Positions 37,347-47,298 are shown, counted from the stretch's first letter. The stretch is 64,000 nucleotides of DNA from Clostridium septicum (GCF_003606265.1 NZ_CP023671.1:3038001-3102000), one strand, 5' to 3'. The notes: generated from the letters alone by a model not told the origin. Made by a program: numbers and translations.

Positions 37347-38576
37347 ATGAAAAAAGGTAAGATAAAAAGAATATTAGAAGACCATTGGAAAGAGTTTGAA
37401 AAGTTATATAAAAATAAGATTAGACCTAATGTTAAAAAGGAAGTAGAAAAAGTTTTAAAGTGTAAAGATACAAAGTATGGATTTATTGAATTGAAGTGTA
37501 ATAATTGTAATACTACAAAGAGAATCGGATTTACATGTAAAAGTAGATTTTGTACTTCATGTGGAAAGATTTATACGGATAATTGGATTGATAATATGTT
37601 GGGAAATTTAATAAATGTTAGGCATAGACATATAGTTTTTACTATACCAAAAGAATTAAGAGAATTCTTTGGACTGGATAGACAAAGACTTAAGATATTG
37701 CCGAAGTGCGCAGCGAGAGCTGTTACGAGTTGGATGCATAGTTTAAATAGAAAGGAGGAATTCACACCAGGTATAGTAACTGTAATACATACATTTGGAA
37801 GAGATTTAAAGTGGAATCCTCATGTACATATGATGGTTACAGAAGGAGGGAGAGGAAATATAACAGAATGGAGGCATATAAGGCACATATCTTATGAATC
37901 ATTAAGAAAAAGATGGCAAAAGGTTTTGTTAGATGAAATAACTTATATAAATGGAAATACAAAAGAAATTAAATTACTAAAAAATAAACTATATAAAGAG
38001 AAAGATAAAGGTTTTTATGTTCATGCTAAAACTGAGATAAAATCAGCGAAGACAGCAGCAAAATATGTAGGGAGATATGTGGGACGTCCTGCGATAGCGG
38101 AATCAAGGATTCTTAAATATGATGGTGAAAATGTGACTTATAAATATACTAGACATGAAGATAATAAGGTCATAGTTGAAACTGTACATGTATATGAGTT
38201 CATAAAAAGAATAATAAGACATATTCCAGAGAAAAATTTTAAAATGATAAGATACTTTGGAATTTATTCTAGAAGAAGCAAAGGAAAATTTAATTTTATA
38301 AAAATGATAGATGAAAAGATATTAAGTATAAGAAGATCTATAGCAACTTGGGAGAATAGAATACTGGCAATAAGTGGTGTAAATCCGTGTAAATGTCCTA
38401 ACTGTGGTAATAAAATGAGATTTCATGATATTGTATATCCTAAATATGGGTCCATGAGGGAACGGCTGAGAATTAAGATTATAGAAGAGAATGAAGAAAA
38501 ATTAGAAAAGGCTATAGAAAATTATGCTATTACTAAACGTATATTAAGTGGTAAAATAATTCCGAAAACAACTTAG
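37347..38576 (+). CDS. IS91 family transposase (HUH type)
   Basis: A 409-residue transposase. The zinc-binding N-terminal domain has Cys at residues 51, 54, 64, 69 and 72 (CNNC, FTC, FCTSCG). The HUH motif is HVH at 159-161 in WNPHVHMMVTEGG, and the tyrosine motif is YVGRYVGR at about 240-247, with Tyr240 and Tyr244 as candidate nucleophiles. A second Cys pair lies near residues 348-354 (CKCPNCG). It should nick one strand and transpose by rolling-circle replication. No intact terminal repeats were expected or found. The gene appears intact. Confidence 0.88.
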   Translation: MKKGKIKRILEDHWKEFEKLYKNKIRPNVKKEVEKVLKCKDTKYGFIELKCNNCNTTKRIGFTCKSRFCTSCGKIYTDNWIDNMLGNLINVRHRHIVFTIPKELREFFGLDRQRLKILPKCAARAVTSWMHSLNRKEEFTPGIVTVIHTFGRDLKWNPHVHMMVTEGGRGNITEWRHIRHISYESLRKRWQKVLLDEITYINGNTKEIKLLKNKLYKEKDKGFYVHAKTEIKSAKTAAKYVGRYVGRPAIAESRILKYDGENVTYKYTRHEDNKVIVETVHVYEFIKRIIRHIPEKNFKMIRYFGIYSRRSKGKFNFIKMIDEKILSIRRSIATWENRILAISGVNPCKCPNCGNKMRFHDIVYPKYGSMRERLRIKIIEENEEKLEKAIENYAITKRILSGKIIPKTT

Positions 38577-38590
38577 TTGGAGGAAGTAAG

Positions 38591-38782
38591 ATGAAAACAG
38601 AGGAAATATTATATATTTGTACTATTTGCGGAGCTAAAGAAAATATTCCTAAAGAAGTAGTTGAATATTTTGATGAAATGGATCAAAGCAATGTTGATGA
38701 ACCACCATGCTTTTCATGTGAAAAGTGCGGAGGAGTAATGAGGCCTAAAGAGTATACTGGAGTATATGGAATAAAGTATTAA
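38591..38782 (+). CDS. Small zinc-ribbon protein of the IS element
   Basis: A 63-residue protein with two CxxC pairs (CTIC, CEKC), suggesting a zinc ribbon. It starts 12 bp after the transposase stop behind a GGAGGA ribosome site and so belongs to the same transcript. A hairpin follows. Its role in transposition is unknown; it may be a DNA-binding helper. Confidence 0.6.
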   Translation: MKTEEILYICTICGAKENIPKEVVEYFDEMDQSNVDEPPCFSCEKCGGVMRPKEYTGVYGIKY

Positions 38783-38798
38783 TTAATAGGAAAAATAT

Positions 38799-38826
38799 AG
38801 CATAGAACAGATATCGGTTCTATGCT
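38799..38826 (+). terminator. Hairpin after the zinc-ribbon ORF
   Basis: AGCATAGAAC pairs with GTTCTATGCT across an 8-nt loop, followed by only TCTTAAGG. It is a weak terminator or a structural element of the IS end. Confidence 0.5.
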
Positions 38827-38862
38827 TCTTAAGGTACTTAAAATTAAATTCCCGAAGGGAGC

Positions 38863-38887
38863 GTGGCGAAAGCCACTTTTTTATTTT
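38863..38887 (+). terminator. GAAA-loop terminator at the probable right end of the IS
   Basis: GTGGC-GAAA-GCCAC followed by TTTTTTATTTTT; the neighbouring TCCC-GAA-GGGA hairpin is at 38850-38860. The two compact hairpins are GC-rich compared with the surrounding DNA. Confidence 0.75.
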
Positions 38888-38939
38888 TGTTGTTTAAAAA
38901 AGAAAATATTTGGAAATAATATCACTAAGGAGTGATTTT

Positions 38940-39548
38940 ATGGAAAATAAGAATAATAAAAAGAAGATAGGTATAGCAATTTCAGCTATAACAGTATTAG
39001 TAATATGTTTTTGTATAAGTTATTTTGTTACTGATTATATGAGAAATCAAGAGAAAGCTAGGATAAAAGAGGAACAAGAAGAGGAAAAAACCGTTTATAA
39101 TCAATTAAGTAAAGTTGTAAAAGATAGTGCTACAGTTATATTAAAAACTGAAGATAAGATAGATACAGAAGAGCAAATGTCAGCTCTAAAAGAGCGTTTA
39201 AATTTAACTGGGGATGTAACAAAGGAAATGTTATCGGAAGTATTAGGAAAACAAGGATATAAAATAGATGAAATGTCAGATATGAAGTATATTTTTAAAA
39301 GATCAGAAGAGGACTCTAATAAGGTAGAACCTAATAAATTTTTTATAGGTGAAAAAGATGGTTTTTTAGCTGTTTATAAAAGTGATGAGAGCGGGAAGTT
39401 AGCCATAACATCAGAAAAAGATGTATTCAGAGATAAAAAGAGATTAAAGGATTTACCGGAGAGAGAGCAAAATAAAATTAAAAACTTTGAATTTATGTAT
39501 GATACAAGAGAAAAAGCTATTGAAGATATAACAGAATTAATATCATAA
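38940..39548 (+). CDS. Membrane-anchored hypothetical protein
   Basis: A 202-residue protein. One N-terminal membrane helix (about 9-31, KIGIAISAITVLVICFCISYFVTDY) is followed by a highly charged helical segment (RNQEKARIKEEQEEEK) and an extracellular mixed alpha/beta domain of about 140 residues, probably on the outside. The ATG at 38940 follows AAGGAGTGA. The next gene is about 90 bp downstream. No recognised domain. Confidence 0.65.
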   Translation: MENKNNKKKIGIAISAITVLVICFCISYFVTDYMRNQEKARIKEEQEEEKTVYNQLSKVVKDSATVILKTEDKIDTEEQMSALKERLNLTGDVTKEMLSEVLGKQGYKIDEMSDMKYIFKRSEEDSNKVEPNKFFIGEKDGFLAVYKSDESGKLAITSEKDVFRDKKRLKDLPEREQNKIKNFEFMYDTREKAIEDITELIS

Positions 39549-39636
39549 ATAAGTAGTAAGGAATAACAACTATAAATAAGGGAATAAATAAAATATACAA
39601 AAAGGCATTAGCTTTAAATTTAGGAGGTATTTTTTT

Positions 39637-40044
39637 ATGAATGTTAGCCCTTATTATAATTATTTATTAGTTATGACAGATGGAAGTACAAAAGGCTTTA
39701 ATGATTTAGAGACTGCTAAGGGTTATATAAATATTTATTATGAGGATAGAATAAAGAAAAGCTCATTAAAGAGAGATTATCATGATATAACAGAGCTTCC
39801 GGGACAATTTAGGAATAATATTTGCCAGCATATGGGTGTTGGTGAAGGTGAATGTAGAGTATATGATTTAGATGATTTTATAGAAAAACTAAGAGAACAA
39901 TTAGTTTTTGATGATGAAAAGGAAGAAATAATATCTAAATTATTACAAAAAGATATAAGTTTAAACATATACGATTATTCATTAGATAATATACTAACAG
40001 ATGTTAAAGTTATAAATATGATTGAACCTTATGGAGAAGTTTGA
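39637..40044 (+). CDS. Hypothetical protein (135 aa)
   Basis: A 135-residue soluble protein I do not recognise. It has an N-terminal YLLVMTDGSTKGFNDLETAKGYI segment and two charged helices, the first with DLDDFIEKLREQ. No signal peptide or membrane segment. AGGAGG precedes the ATG. A good intrinsic terminator follows, so the gene is likely real. It lies just before ruvA but is separated from it by that terminator. Confidence 0.6.
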   Translation: MNVSPYYNYLLVMTDGSTKGFNDLETAKGYINIYYEDRIKKSSLKRDYHDITELPGQFRNNICQHMGVGEGECRVYDLDDFIEKLREQLVFDDEKEEIISKLLQKDISLNIYDYSLDNILTDVKVINMIEPYGEV

Positions 40045-40076
40045 TTTTATATAAAGCCTAATAAATATAAGAATTT

Positions 40077-40112
40077 AAAAGGATAGAAATTATAAATTTT
40101 CTATCCTTTTTT
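40077..40112 (+). terminator. Intrinsic terminator upstream of ruvA
   Basis: AAAAGGATAGAAA pairs with TTTCTATCCTTTT across a short loop, then TTTT. Confidence 0.85.
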
Positions 40113-40215
40113 ATGTTATAATCGTAACCTATTTAATTATACTGTGGTGTTGAATTATTTAGCCTATAGTGATAAAGTATAAGTTAGGTTTATTGTAAAT
40201 GTGGAGGGGTTTAGT

Positions 40216-40821
40216 ATGTATGAATATATAAAAGGTAAATATATGGGGATTAATAAAGATTATATTGTTGTTGAAAACAATGGATTAGGTTATAAAGTTT
40301 TTACATCAGGTGCTACAATGTCCTCCATGCCTAAAGTAGGAGAAGATATAATGTTATATCTTGAACAAATTGTTAGAGAAGATTTTTTAGGTCTTTATGG
40401 TTTTGATTCAAGAGAAGAACTAGAAATGTTTAAAATGTTATTAAGTATAAATGGTGTAGGAGCAAAAGCAGCTTTATCATTATTATCTATAAGCAGAATA
40501 AATAATCTAAAATATGCTATAATGATGGGTGATGATAAGCATTTATGTAGAGCACCGGGTATAGGAAAGAAAACAGCTGGAAGAATTATTCTAGAATTAA
40601 AGGATAAATTAAAACCAGATGAGTTAATTGATGATATAGAAAACGTAGAATCAATTGAAAATATAGAGAAATATAATGTAAATGTTATTAGTGAAGCATT
40701 AGGAGCTTTACTTGCTCTAGGGTATTCAGAAAAAGAAGCAGAAAGCGCCTTAAGAAAGGTTAATAAAGATGATACTGTTGAAAATATAATAAAAAGTTGT
40801 TTAAAAGTTTTAATGGGATAG
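40216..40821 (+). CDS. ruvA: Holliday junction DNA helicase subunit RuvA
   Basis: A 201-residue RuvA. N-terminal OB-fold ([20 protein letters not shown]), helix-hairpin-helix motifs in [14 protein letters not shown] and [16 protein letters not shown], and a C-terminal domain ([13 protein letters not shown]) that binds RuvB. It tetramerises on Holliday junctions and loads RuvB. ATG at 40216 is chosen because GGAGGGG at 40202-40208 is upstream; an in-frame GTG at 40201 overlaps it. RuvB follows after 10 bp. No ruvC is seen here. Confidence 0.95.
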   Translation: MYEYIKGKYMGINKDYIVVENNGLGYKVFTSGATMSSMPKVGEDIMLYLEQIVREDFLGLYGFDSREELEMFKMLLSINGVGAKAALSLLSISRINNLKYAIMMGDDKHLCRAPGIGKKTAGRIILELKDKLKPDELIDDIENVESIENIEKYNVNVISEALGALLALGYSEKEAESALRKVNKDDTVENIIKSCLKVLMG

Positions 40822-40831
40822 AGGTGAAGTT

Positions 40832-41860
40832 ATGGAAAGAATAATAACACCTGAAGAGATTTTAGAAGATAGTAATGGATTAAGTTTAAGACCTCAAACT
40901 ATAAATGAATATATTGGTCAAGATAAAGTAAAAGAAAGACTAAATATATTTATTAAGGCTGCTAAAAATAGAGGTGAAGCATTAGATCATGTTCTTTTAT
41001 ATGGTCCACCAGGACTTGGGAAAACCACCCTTGCTAATATAATAGCAAAAGAAATGGGGGGAGAGCTTAAAATAACTTCAGGTCCTGCAATCGAAAGAGC
41101 TGGTGATTTAGCTGCTATATTAACTACCCTAAAAGATAATGATGTATTATTTATAGATGAAATACATAGGCTTAATAGAAATGTAGAAGAAATATTATAT
41201 CCTGCTATGGAGGATTATGTTTTAGATATAGTAATTGGTAAAGGTGCAGCTGCAAAGTCTATAAGACTTGATTTACCGAAGTTTACACTTATTGGAGCGA
41301 CAACTAGAATAGGAATGTTAACATCACCTCTTAGAGATAGATTTGGCGTACTTTGTGATATGGAATATTATACAGAAGAACAATTAAAAGATATAATAAT
41401 AAGATCAGCATTTGTGCTTAATTGTGATATTACTGAGGAAGGCGCTTTAGAACTTGCAAGAAGATCTAGAGGAACTCCAAGAATTGCAAATAGATTATTA
41501 AAGAGAGTCAGAGATTATGCTGAAGTGTATTCTGATTCTTTAATAAGTTTTAAAGAAGCAAAGGCAGCTCTTGAACTTCTGGAGGTAGACAATAAGGGCT
41601 TTGATAGAGTAGATAATAAAATATTAGAAGCAATAATAGATAATTTTGATGGAGGCCCTGTTGGAATAGAAACATTATCCTATTTTATTGGAGAAGAGCT
41701 TGGAACAATTGAAGATGTTTATGAGCCATATTTACTTCAAACAGGATTTATAGTTAGAACAGCAAGGGGAAGAATTGCTACGGAGAAAGCTTATGAACAT
41801 TTAGGAAGAAGTAAAGGGAAAAAGAAACAGAAGGATGCACAACAAACATTTTTTAAATAG
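40832..41860 (+). CDS. ruvB: Holliday junction DNA helicase ATPase RuvB
   Basis: A 342-residue AAA+ motor of branch migration. Walker [12 protein letters not shown], Walker B LFIDEIHR, arginine-finger region LRDRFG, sensor I ATTRIG, and the C-terminal winged helix ([22 protein letters not shown]). Coupled to ruvA by a 10-bp gap and followed by queA after 39 bp. Confidence 0.96.
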   Translation: MERIITPEEILEDSNGLSLRPQTINEYIGQDKVKERLNIFIKAAKNRGEALDHVLLYGPPGLGKTTLANIIAKEMGGELKITSGPAIERAGDLAAILTTLKDNDVLFIDEIHRLNRNVEEILYPAMEDYVLDIVIGKGAAAKSIRLDLPKFTLIGATTRIGMLTSPLRDRFGVLCDMEYYTEEQLKDIIIRSAFVLNCDITEEGALELARRSRGTPRIANRLLKRVRDYAEVYSDSLISFKEAKAALELLEVDNKGFDRVDNKILEAIIDNFDGGPVGIETLSYFIGEELGTIEDVYEPYLLQTGFIVRTARGRIATEKAYEHLGRSKGKKKQKDAQQTFFK

Positions 41861-41899
41861 ATATAAATTAAGTGTACTTATGAAGTTAGGAGAGTAAAT

Positions 41900-42925
41900 A
41901 TGAAAGTTAGTGATTTTGATTTTTATCTACCAGAAGAGCTTATAGCTCAGCACCCATTAGAGAGAAGAGATTCTTCAAGATTAATGGTTTTAGATAGAAA
42001 TACTGGGGATGTGGAGCATAAGCATTTTCATGATATAATTGAATATTTAAATGAAGGTGACACTATTGTTTTAAATAATACTAGAGTAATGCCTGCAAGA
42101 CTTATAGGAGAAAAAGAAGGTACTGGTGGGAAAATAGAGTTTCTTCTATTAAAAAGAATAGAAGGAGATAAATGGGAGTGTTTAGCAAAACCAGGTAAAA
42201 AAGCAAAAATAGGTCAAAAATTTGTTTTTGGAAGCGGAAAGCTTAACTGTGAAGTAATAGATATAATTGAAGAAGGAAATAGAATAATTGAGTTTTCATA
42301 TGAAGGAATTTTTGAGCAGGTTTTAGATGAATTAGGAGAAATGCCACTTCCACCATATATAACAGAAAGATTAGAAGATAGAGAAAGATATCAAACAGTT
42401 TATTCTAAGGAAAAGGGATCAGCAGCAGCTCCAACAGCAGGATTACATTTTACAGAAGAATTATTAAATGAAATAAAAGCTAAGGGAATTAATATAGCTT
42501 ATTTAACTTTACATGTTGGACTTGGAACATTTAGACCAGTTAAGGCTGAAACTATAGATGAGCATGTAATGCATTCGGAATATTATTCATTAGATGAAAA
42601 AGATGCAGAAATAATAAATGATACTAAAATAAGAGGAAATAGAGTAATTTCAGTTGGCACAACATCAACAAGAACTTTAGAAACTATTGCAAATGAAGAT
42701 GGATTAGTAAGGCCTCAAAGTGGATGGACTAACATTTTTATATATCCAGGATATAAATTTAAAGTTGTAGATAATTTAATTACAAACTTTCATTTGCCAG
42801 AATCAACATTAATAATGTTAGTATCAGCATTAGCAGGTAAAGAAAATGTTATGAATGCTTATAAAGAAGCAGTAGAGGAAAAATATAGATTCTTTTCCTT
42901 TGGTGATTCTATGTTTATAAAGTAA
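41900..42925 (+). CDS. queA: S-adenosylmethionine:tRNA ribosyltransferase-isomerase QueA
   Basis: A 341-residue enzyme that transfers and rearranges the ribosyl group of SAM onto preQ1 in tRNA to make epoxyqueuosine. Signature blocks: [64 protein letters not shown] and [12 protein letters not shown]. It is in the same operon as tgt, which performs the preceding step. Confidence 0.96.
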   Translation: MKVSDFDFYLPEELIAQHPLERRDSSRLMVLDRNTGDVEHKHFHDIIEYLNEGDTIVLNNTRVMPARLIGEKEGTGGKIEFLLLKRIEGDKWECLAKPGKKAKIGQKFVFGSGKLNCEVIDIIEEGNRIIEFSYEGIFEQVLDELGEMPLPPYITERLEDRERYQTVYSKEKGSAAAPTAGLHFTEELLNEIKAKGINIAYLTLHVGLGTFRPVKAETIDEHVMHSEYYSLDEKDAEIINDTKIRGNRVISVGTTSTRTLETIANEDGLVRPQSGWTNIFIYPGYKFKVVDNLITNFHLPESTLIMLVSALAGKENVMNAYKEAVEEKYRFFSFGDSMFIK

Positions 42926-42956
42926 AGTTTACTAGAGAAAAAGGAAGTGTGAATTA

Positions 42957-44099
42957 GTGAGTAAAAAAAGATATACATTATTAAAAAAAGATGGAGAAGC
43001 AAGAAGAGGGAGATTTGAAACACCTCATGGAACAATAGAAACTCCAGTTTTTATGAATGTTGGAACTTGTGCAGTAATTAAAGGGGCAGTTTCAACAATG
43101 GACTTAAAGGAAATAGGATGTCAAGTTGAACTATCAAATACATATCACCTTCATTTAAGACCATCAGATAAAGTTGTTGCTAATTTAGGTGGTTTACATC
43201 AATTTATGAATTGGGATAGACCTATTCTTACAGATTCAGGTGGATTCCAAGTATTCTCATTATCAGGTATGAGAAAGATAAAAGAAGAAGGAGTATATTT
43301 TTCTTCACATATAGATGGAAGAAAAATATTTATGGGACCAGAAGAGAGTATGCAAATTCAAAGTAATCTTGCATCTACTATAGCTATGGCTTTTGATGAG
43401 TGTATTCCTAATCCATCAACTAGAGAATATGTAGAAAAGTCAGTTGCAAGAACTACAAGATGGCTTGAAAGATGTAAAAATGAAATGGATAGGCTAAATT
43501 CACTTGATAATACTATAAATAAAGAACAAATGCTTTTTGGTATAAACCAAGGTGGATGTTATGAAGATATAAGAATTGAACATGCTAAAACAATTACAAA
43601 AATGGACTTAGATGGATATGCTATTGGTGGTTTAGCAGTTGGAGAAACTCATGAAGAAATGTATAGAATAATAGAAGCGGTAGTACCACATCTTCCAGAA
43701 GATAAACCTATTTATTTAATGGGAGTTGGAACACCTGAAAATATTTTAGAAGCTGTTGACAGAGGAGTAGATTTCTTCGATTGTGTTTTACCAGCAAGAA
43801 ATGGAAGACATGGGCATGTATTTACTAAAAATGGTAAGATAAATCTTATGAATGCAAAATTTGAATTAGATACAAGACCAATAGATGAAGGATGTCAATG
43901 TCCAGCATGTAAAAGTTATACAAGAGCATATATAAGACATTTATTTAAAGCGAAAGAAATGCTAGCTATGAGATTATGTGTTCTTCATAATTTATATTTT
44001 TATAATAAACTTATGGAAGAGATAAGGAATGCCATCGATGGTGAATATTTTAAGGAATTTAAAGAACAAAAGCTTAAAGAATGGAATACTAAAGCTTAA
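42957..44099 (+). CDS. tgt: tRNA-guanine transglycosylase
   Basis: A 380-residue transglycosylase that exchanges guanine 34 for preQ1 in GUN anticodon tRNAs. Catalytic segments: LTDSGGFQVFSL (catalytic Asp), GGLAVGE, and the second Asp in VDFFDCVLPARNGRHG; zinc ligands lie in CQCPACKSYTRAYIRHLF and the following His. The start is GTG (MSKKRYTLLKKDGEARRG), behind AAGGAAGTG. An adjacent queA completes the pathway. Confidence 0.95.
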   Translation: MSKKRYTLLKKDGEARRGRFETPHGTIETPVFMNVGTCAVIKGAVSTMDLKEIGCQVELSNTYHLHLRPSDKVVANLGGLHQFMNWDRPILTDSGGFQVFSLSGMRKIKEEGVYFSSHIDGRKIFMGPEESMQIQSNLASTIAMAFDECIPNPSTREYVEKSVARTTRWLERCKNEMDRLNSLDNTINKEQMLFGINQGGCYEDIRIEHAKTITKMDLDGYAIGGLAVGETHEEMYRIIEAVVPHLPEDKPIYLMGVGTPENILEAVDRGVDFFDCVLPARNGRHGHVFTKNGKINLMNAKFELDTRPIDEGCQCPACKSYTRAYIRHLFKAKEMLAMRLCVLHNLYFYNKLMEEIRNAIDGEYFKEFKEQKLKEWNTKA

Positions 44100-44124
44100 A
44101 AGTAAGATATATTATTTTGAATAG

Positions 44125-44153
44125 TTGACAATACTATATAAATGAAGTATATT
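44125..44153 (+). promoter_or_regulatory. Promoter of yajC
   Basis: TTGACA at 44125-44130 and TATATT at 44148-44153 with 17-bp spacing, 50 bp before the yajC start. Confidence 0.75.
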
Positions 44154-44203
44154 ACTTTATATGAAAAAAAGTTCATAAAAGCGTTTAGAAAGGAATGTTG
44201 AAA

Positions 44204-44473
44204 ATGAATTTATTTATAACGTTATTACCAATTATTTTAATGTTTGGACTTATGTATTTATTACTTATATTACCTGAAAAGAAGAGAAATAAAAAGTACA
44301 ATGAAATGCTTTCACAATTAGAGAAAAATGATGAAGTTATGACTAGAGGTGGAATCATTGGTAAGATAATAATTATAGAAGAAAACAATGTAATTATAGA
44401 AACTAGTGCAGAAAGAACAAAAATTAAAGTTTCTAAAACTGGAATAGCAACAAAATTAAATAAAGAAGATTAG
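44204..44473 (+). CDS. yajC: Preprotein translocase subunit YajC
   Basis: An 89-residue inner-membrane protein: one membrane helix (about 3-24, LFITLLPIILMFGLMYLLLI) with PEKKRNKKYNEM behind it, then the YajC cytoplasmic beta-rich domain (DEVMTRGGIIGKI and the VIIETSAERTKIKV strand). It accompanies SecDF at the Sec channel. ATG at 44204 is preferred (AAAGGA ends 9 nt upstream); the ATG at 44195 is too close. Confidence 0.9.
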   Translation: MNLFITLLPIILMFGLMYLLLILPEKKRNKKYNEMLSQLEKNDEVMTRGGIIGKIIIIEENNVIIETSAERTKIKVSKTGIATKLNKED

Positions 44474-44524
44474 AATATTACCCGCTGATATATCATAAGA
44501 TTAATTATCAGGGGGTGATTTTAT

Positions 44525-44893
44525 ATGGATTTTAAAAGTTACTTTCGAAGTGTTTTGAAAGGTATGGTTGGAGCTTTAATTATAACTGTTTTAATTACTG
44601 CTATATTTTCTTTAATTATGACAAAGGTATCCTTTAGTGAAGGTGTTTTTAACGTCATTTATGTTGTAATTTCATGTATAGCTTTAGTTATAGGTAGTAT
44701 AATTGGAGCAAAAGCACATGGTAGTAAGGGATGGATAGTAGGATTAGGAGTTGGCATTACATTTTACATAGCATTATACATAATAGGCATTATTTGTGGT
44801 GTAGAAGCTAGTCTTGCTATGTATGATTTAATAAAATTTGCTTTATGTGTTTTAATAGGAACTTTATCAGGAATGCTTGGAATAAACCTTTAA
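44525..44893 (+). CDS. TIGR04086 family membrane protein
   Basis: A 122-residue protein with four hydrophobic segments that fill nearly its whole length and a Gly-rich middle (GSIIGAKAHGSKGWIVGLGVGITFY). This is the small TIGR04086-type membrane protein commonly found between yajC and secD in clostridia. The function is unknown; the conserved location suggests an envelope or export link. GGGGGTGA precedes the ATG. Confidence 0.8.
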   Translation: MDFKSYFRSVLKGMVGALIITVLITAIFSLIMTKVSFSEGVFNVIYVVISCIALVIGSIIGAKAHGSKGWIVGLGVGITFYIALYIIGIICGVEASLAMYDLIKFALCVLIGTLSGMLGINL

Positions 44894-44900
44894 AATTATA

Positions 44901-44932
44901 AAAAAACTTCAACATATGTTGAGGTTTTTTTT
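44901..44932 (+). terminator. Intrinsic terminator upstream of secD
   Basis: AAAAAACTTCAACAT pairs with ATGTTGAGGTTTTTT, followed by further T. Confidence 0.9.
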
Positions 44933-44998
44933 GTTTATTAAAATTTTGTAACAATTTAGAAAATATTCCTTGGTTATTCAAAAATTTAGCAATTTATC

Positions 44999-45027
44999 TT
45001 GATATTAGTTGACATAAGTAATATAAT
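44999..45027 (+). promoter_or_regulatory. Promoter of secDF
   Basis: TTGATA at 44999-45004 and TATAAT at 45022-45027 with 17-bp spacing. Confidence 0.7.
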
Positions 45028-45060
45028 TTAGAGTGAAAACGAAAAAAGAGGGGGAAAAAC

Positions 45061-46329
45061 ATGAAAGCAAAAGGCAAAGGTAAAGGCAAAAGCTTAATAA
45101 TATTTTTACTCTGTGTAATTGCTATATTTTCTTTAGCATTTGCAGGCTTTAAGGGTTTTAAAATTGCGGGATGGGAGTTTAAGTCATTCGATAAAGTTAT
45201 AACCAAAGGATTAGATCTACAAGGTGGAGTTTCTGTATTAATGGAAATACAGGATGAAAATTCTTCAAGAGATGACCTTGAAAAAACAAGACAATTATTA
45301 GAGCTTAGAGTTAATAAGTTAGGAGTTGCTGAAACCACTGTAGCAACAGAGGGAGAAAAAAGAATAAGAGTAGACATTCCAGGGAAATTTGACTCAAATG
45401 AAATTGTTGATAGTTTGGGTAAAACAGGAAATCTAACATTTAAAGATCCAAGTGGAAATGTAGTTTTAACAGGAAAAGATGTTAAAGAAGCTACAGCAAT
45501 GTTAGATCATCAAACTAATAAACCTGTAGTTTCGCTTAAGTTAAATGAAGAAGGTCAAAAGAAATTTGCAGATGCAACTTCAAAAAATATAGGAAAACAG
45601 ATATCAATATCAATGGATGAAGAAGTGATTTCAAGTCCAACAGTACAAAATGCTATTACAGATGGAAATGCAATTATAACAGGAAGTTCAACAATTGATG
45701 AAGCTAAAAATTTATCTGGACTTATAAATTCAGGTGCACTACCTGTATCAATTAAAGCTGTATCAGTTAATAATGTTGGAGCACAATTAGGATCAGAAGC
45801 ACTTCCTAATGCTATGAAAGCTGGAGTAGTAGGTATAGCACTAATATTTATATTTATGATAATTTACTATAGAGTACCAGGAATATTATCCTGTATAGCT
45901 TTAGTTTTATATACAACATTAGTTCTTTTAATTTTTGCAGAAGTTGGAGCAACTTTGACATTACCAGGTATAGCAGGATTCTTACTTACAATAGGTATGG
46001 CAGTAGATGCAAATGTGCTTATATTTGAAAGAATAAGAGAAGAATTAGCAAAAGGAATTAGTATTAAAAGTGCTGTTAAGAAAGGGTTTGAAAATGCCTT
46101 ATCATCAATTGTAGATTCTAACGTAACTACAATAATAGCAGCATTAGTATTATACTTTATAGGATCAGGAGCTGTTAAGGGTTTTGCTGTAACACTTATG
46201 ATAGGTATATTAGTAAGTATGTTTACAGCCTTAATAGTTACTAAGCTTTTAGTAAACTTATCAGTTGAAATAGGCCTTTTAAAAGATATTAGACAATTTA
46301 GAGTAAAGAGGGGGGCTAAAAATGCTTAA
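45061..46329 (+). CDS. secD: Protein translocase subunit SecD
   Basis: A 422-residue RND-superfamily protein that uses the proton-motive force to pull preproteins out of the Sec channel. N-terminal helix, then the first extracytoplasmic region with GLDLQGGVSVLME, a P1 domain with ELRVNKLGVAE, and five membrane helices with the TIGMAVDANVLIFERIREE motif. It is shorter than E. coli SecD but normal for Firmicutes. It overlaps secF by 8 nt, so the two are coupled. Confidence 0.95.
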   Translation: MKAKGKGKGKSLIIFLLCVIAIFSLAFAGFKGFKIAGWEFKSFDKVITKGLDLQGGVSVLMEIQDENSSRDDLEKTRQLLELRVNKLGVAETTVATEGEKRIRVDIPGKFDSNEIVDSLGKTGNLTFKDPSGNVVLTGKDVKEATAMLDHQTNKPVVSLKLNEEGQKKFADATSKNIGKQISISMDEEVISSPTVQNAITDGNAIITGSSTIDEAKNLSGLINSGALPVSIKAVSVNNVGAQLGSEALPNAMKAGVVGIALIFIFMIIYYRVPGILSCIALVLYTTLVLLIFAEVGATLTLPGIAGFLLTIGMAVDANVLIFERIREELAKGISIKSAVKKGFENALSSIVDSNVTTIIAALVLYFIGSGAVKGFAVTLMIGILVSMFTALIVTKLLVNLSVEIGLLKDIRQFRVKRGAKNA

Positions 46330-47194
46330 AATAATAGAAAAAAGTAAGATTTGGTTCTCAATTTCATTAATAATAATTTTAATAGGCTTAGGATTTATAT
46401 TTACAAGAGGTCTAAACTTTGGAATAGATTTCAAGGGTGGAACTAAAGTTGTAATTGAATTAGGAGAAAATTTTAATAAATCAGAAGTTGATGAAATTGT
46501 AAAGAAGTATGCAGATGATGCAGTAACAAATGAAGTTGATAAAACTCAATATGAAATAAAGTCTAGAGATTTAGATACTTCTAAAGTAGCAGAATTATTT
46601 AAAGAGCTTAAAGAAAAATATAACTTAGAAGATAAGGCATTATTATCACAAGAGGAAATAGGAGCATCTATAGGTAAAGAATTAACAAGAAATTCTATTG
46701 TTGCATTAATTATAGCTTGTGGAGCAATGCTTATCTATATAGCATTTAGATTTAAAATGAATTATGGTATAGCAGCTTTATTAGCACTTTTACATGACGT
46801 TCTAATTACGTTAAGTATATTTGCAATATTTAATATACCAGTAAATACACCATTTATTGCATCTATATTAACTATAATAGGTTATTCAATAAACGATACT
46901 ATAGTAATCTTTGATAGAATAAGAGAAAATTCAAAAAATATGAGAAGAGCCCCAGCTATTGAAATTGCAAATAAAAGTTTAACTCAAACTTTAGCTAGAT
47001 CAATTAATACAACATTAACTACTTTATTTGTAATAGCTTCAGTTAATGTATTTGTACCAACAGTTAGAGAATTCTCATTCCCATTACTTATAGGTATAGC
47101 TTTTGGAGCATATTCATCATTATTCATAGCTTCACCAATATGGGTTATATTAAAGAATAGAGAAGAAAAGAAAAAAGAAATGAAAGTGGCATAA
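46322..47194 (+). CDS. secF: Protein translocase subunit SecF
   Basis: A 290-residue partner of SecD. N-terminal helix, the conserved LNFGIDFKGGTKVVIE, a short extracytoplasmic domain and five helices with TIIGYSINDTIVIFDRIREN. Both Asp residues expected in SecDF proton relays are present in these segments. A terminator follows. Confidence 0.95.
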   Translation: MLKIIEKSKIWFSISLIIILIGLGFIFTRGLNFGIDFKGGTKVVIELGENFNKSEVDEIVKKYADDAVTNEVDKTQYEIKSRDLDTSKVAELFKELKEKYNLEDKALLSQEEIGASIGKELTRNSIVALIIACGAMLIYIAFRFKMNYGIAALLALLHDVLITLSIFAIFNIPVNTPFIASILTIIGYSINDTIVIFDRIRENSKNMRRAPAIEIANKSLTQTLARSINTTLTTLFVIASVNVFVPTVREFSFPLLIGIAFGAYSSLFIASPIWVILKNREEKKKEMKVA

Positions 47195-47220
47195 TTGCTG
47201 AAAATATAACTTGATTTATA

Positions 47221-47257
47221 AACCTCCAAAATTTTTTTGGAGGTTTATTGTTTTTTT
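47221..47257 (+). terminator. Intrinsic terminator after secDF
   Basis: AACCTCCAAA pairs with TTTGGAGGTT, followed by TATTGTTTTTTT. Confidence 0.9.
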
Positions 47258-47269
47258 CGTAGAAAACAT

Positions 47270-47298
47270 TTGTAATATAGTTAATTTTCAATTATAAT
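47270..47298 (+). promoter_or_regulatory. Promoter of the RecJ-like gene
   Basis: TTGTAA at 47270-47275 and TATAAT at 47293-47298 with 17-bp spacing, 36 bp before the start codon. Confidence 0.75.

Larger units (their letters stand above)
37265..38887 (+). mobile_element. IS91-like HUH insertion element (approximate ends)
   Basis: The unit holds a zinc-binding HUH transposase and a zinc-ribbon ORF, flanked by hairpins on both sides: an 18-bp imperfect hairpin at 37270-37308 on the left, and paired hairpins with GAA/GAAA loops at 38850-38876 on the right. IS91 elements transpose by rolling circle and have no inverted repeats or target duplication, so exact ends cannot be set from one copy. 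Confidence 0.55.
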
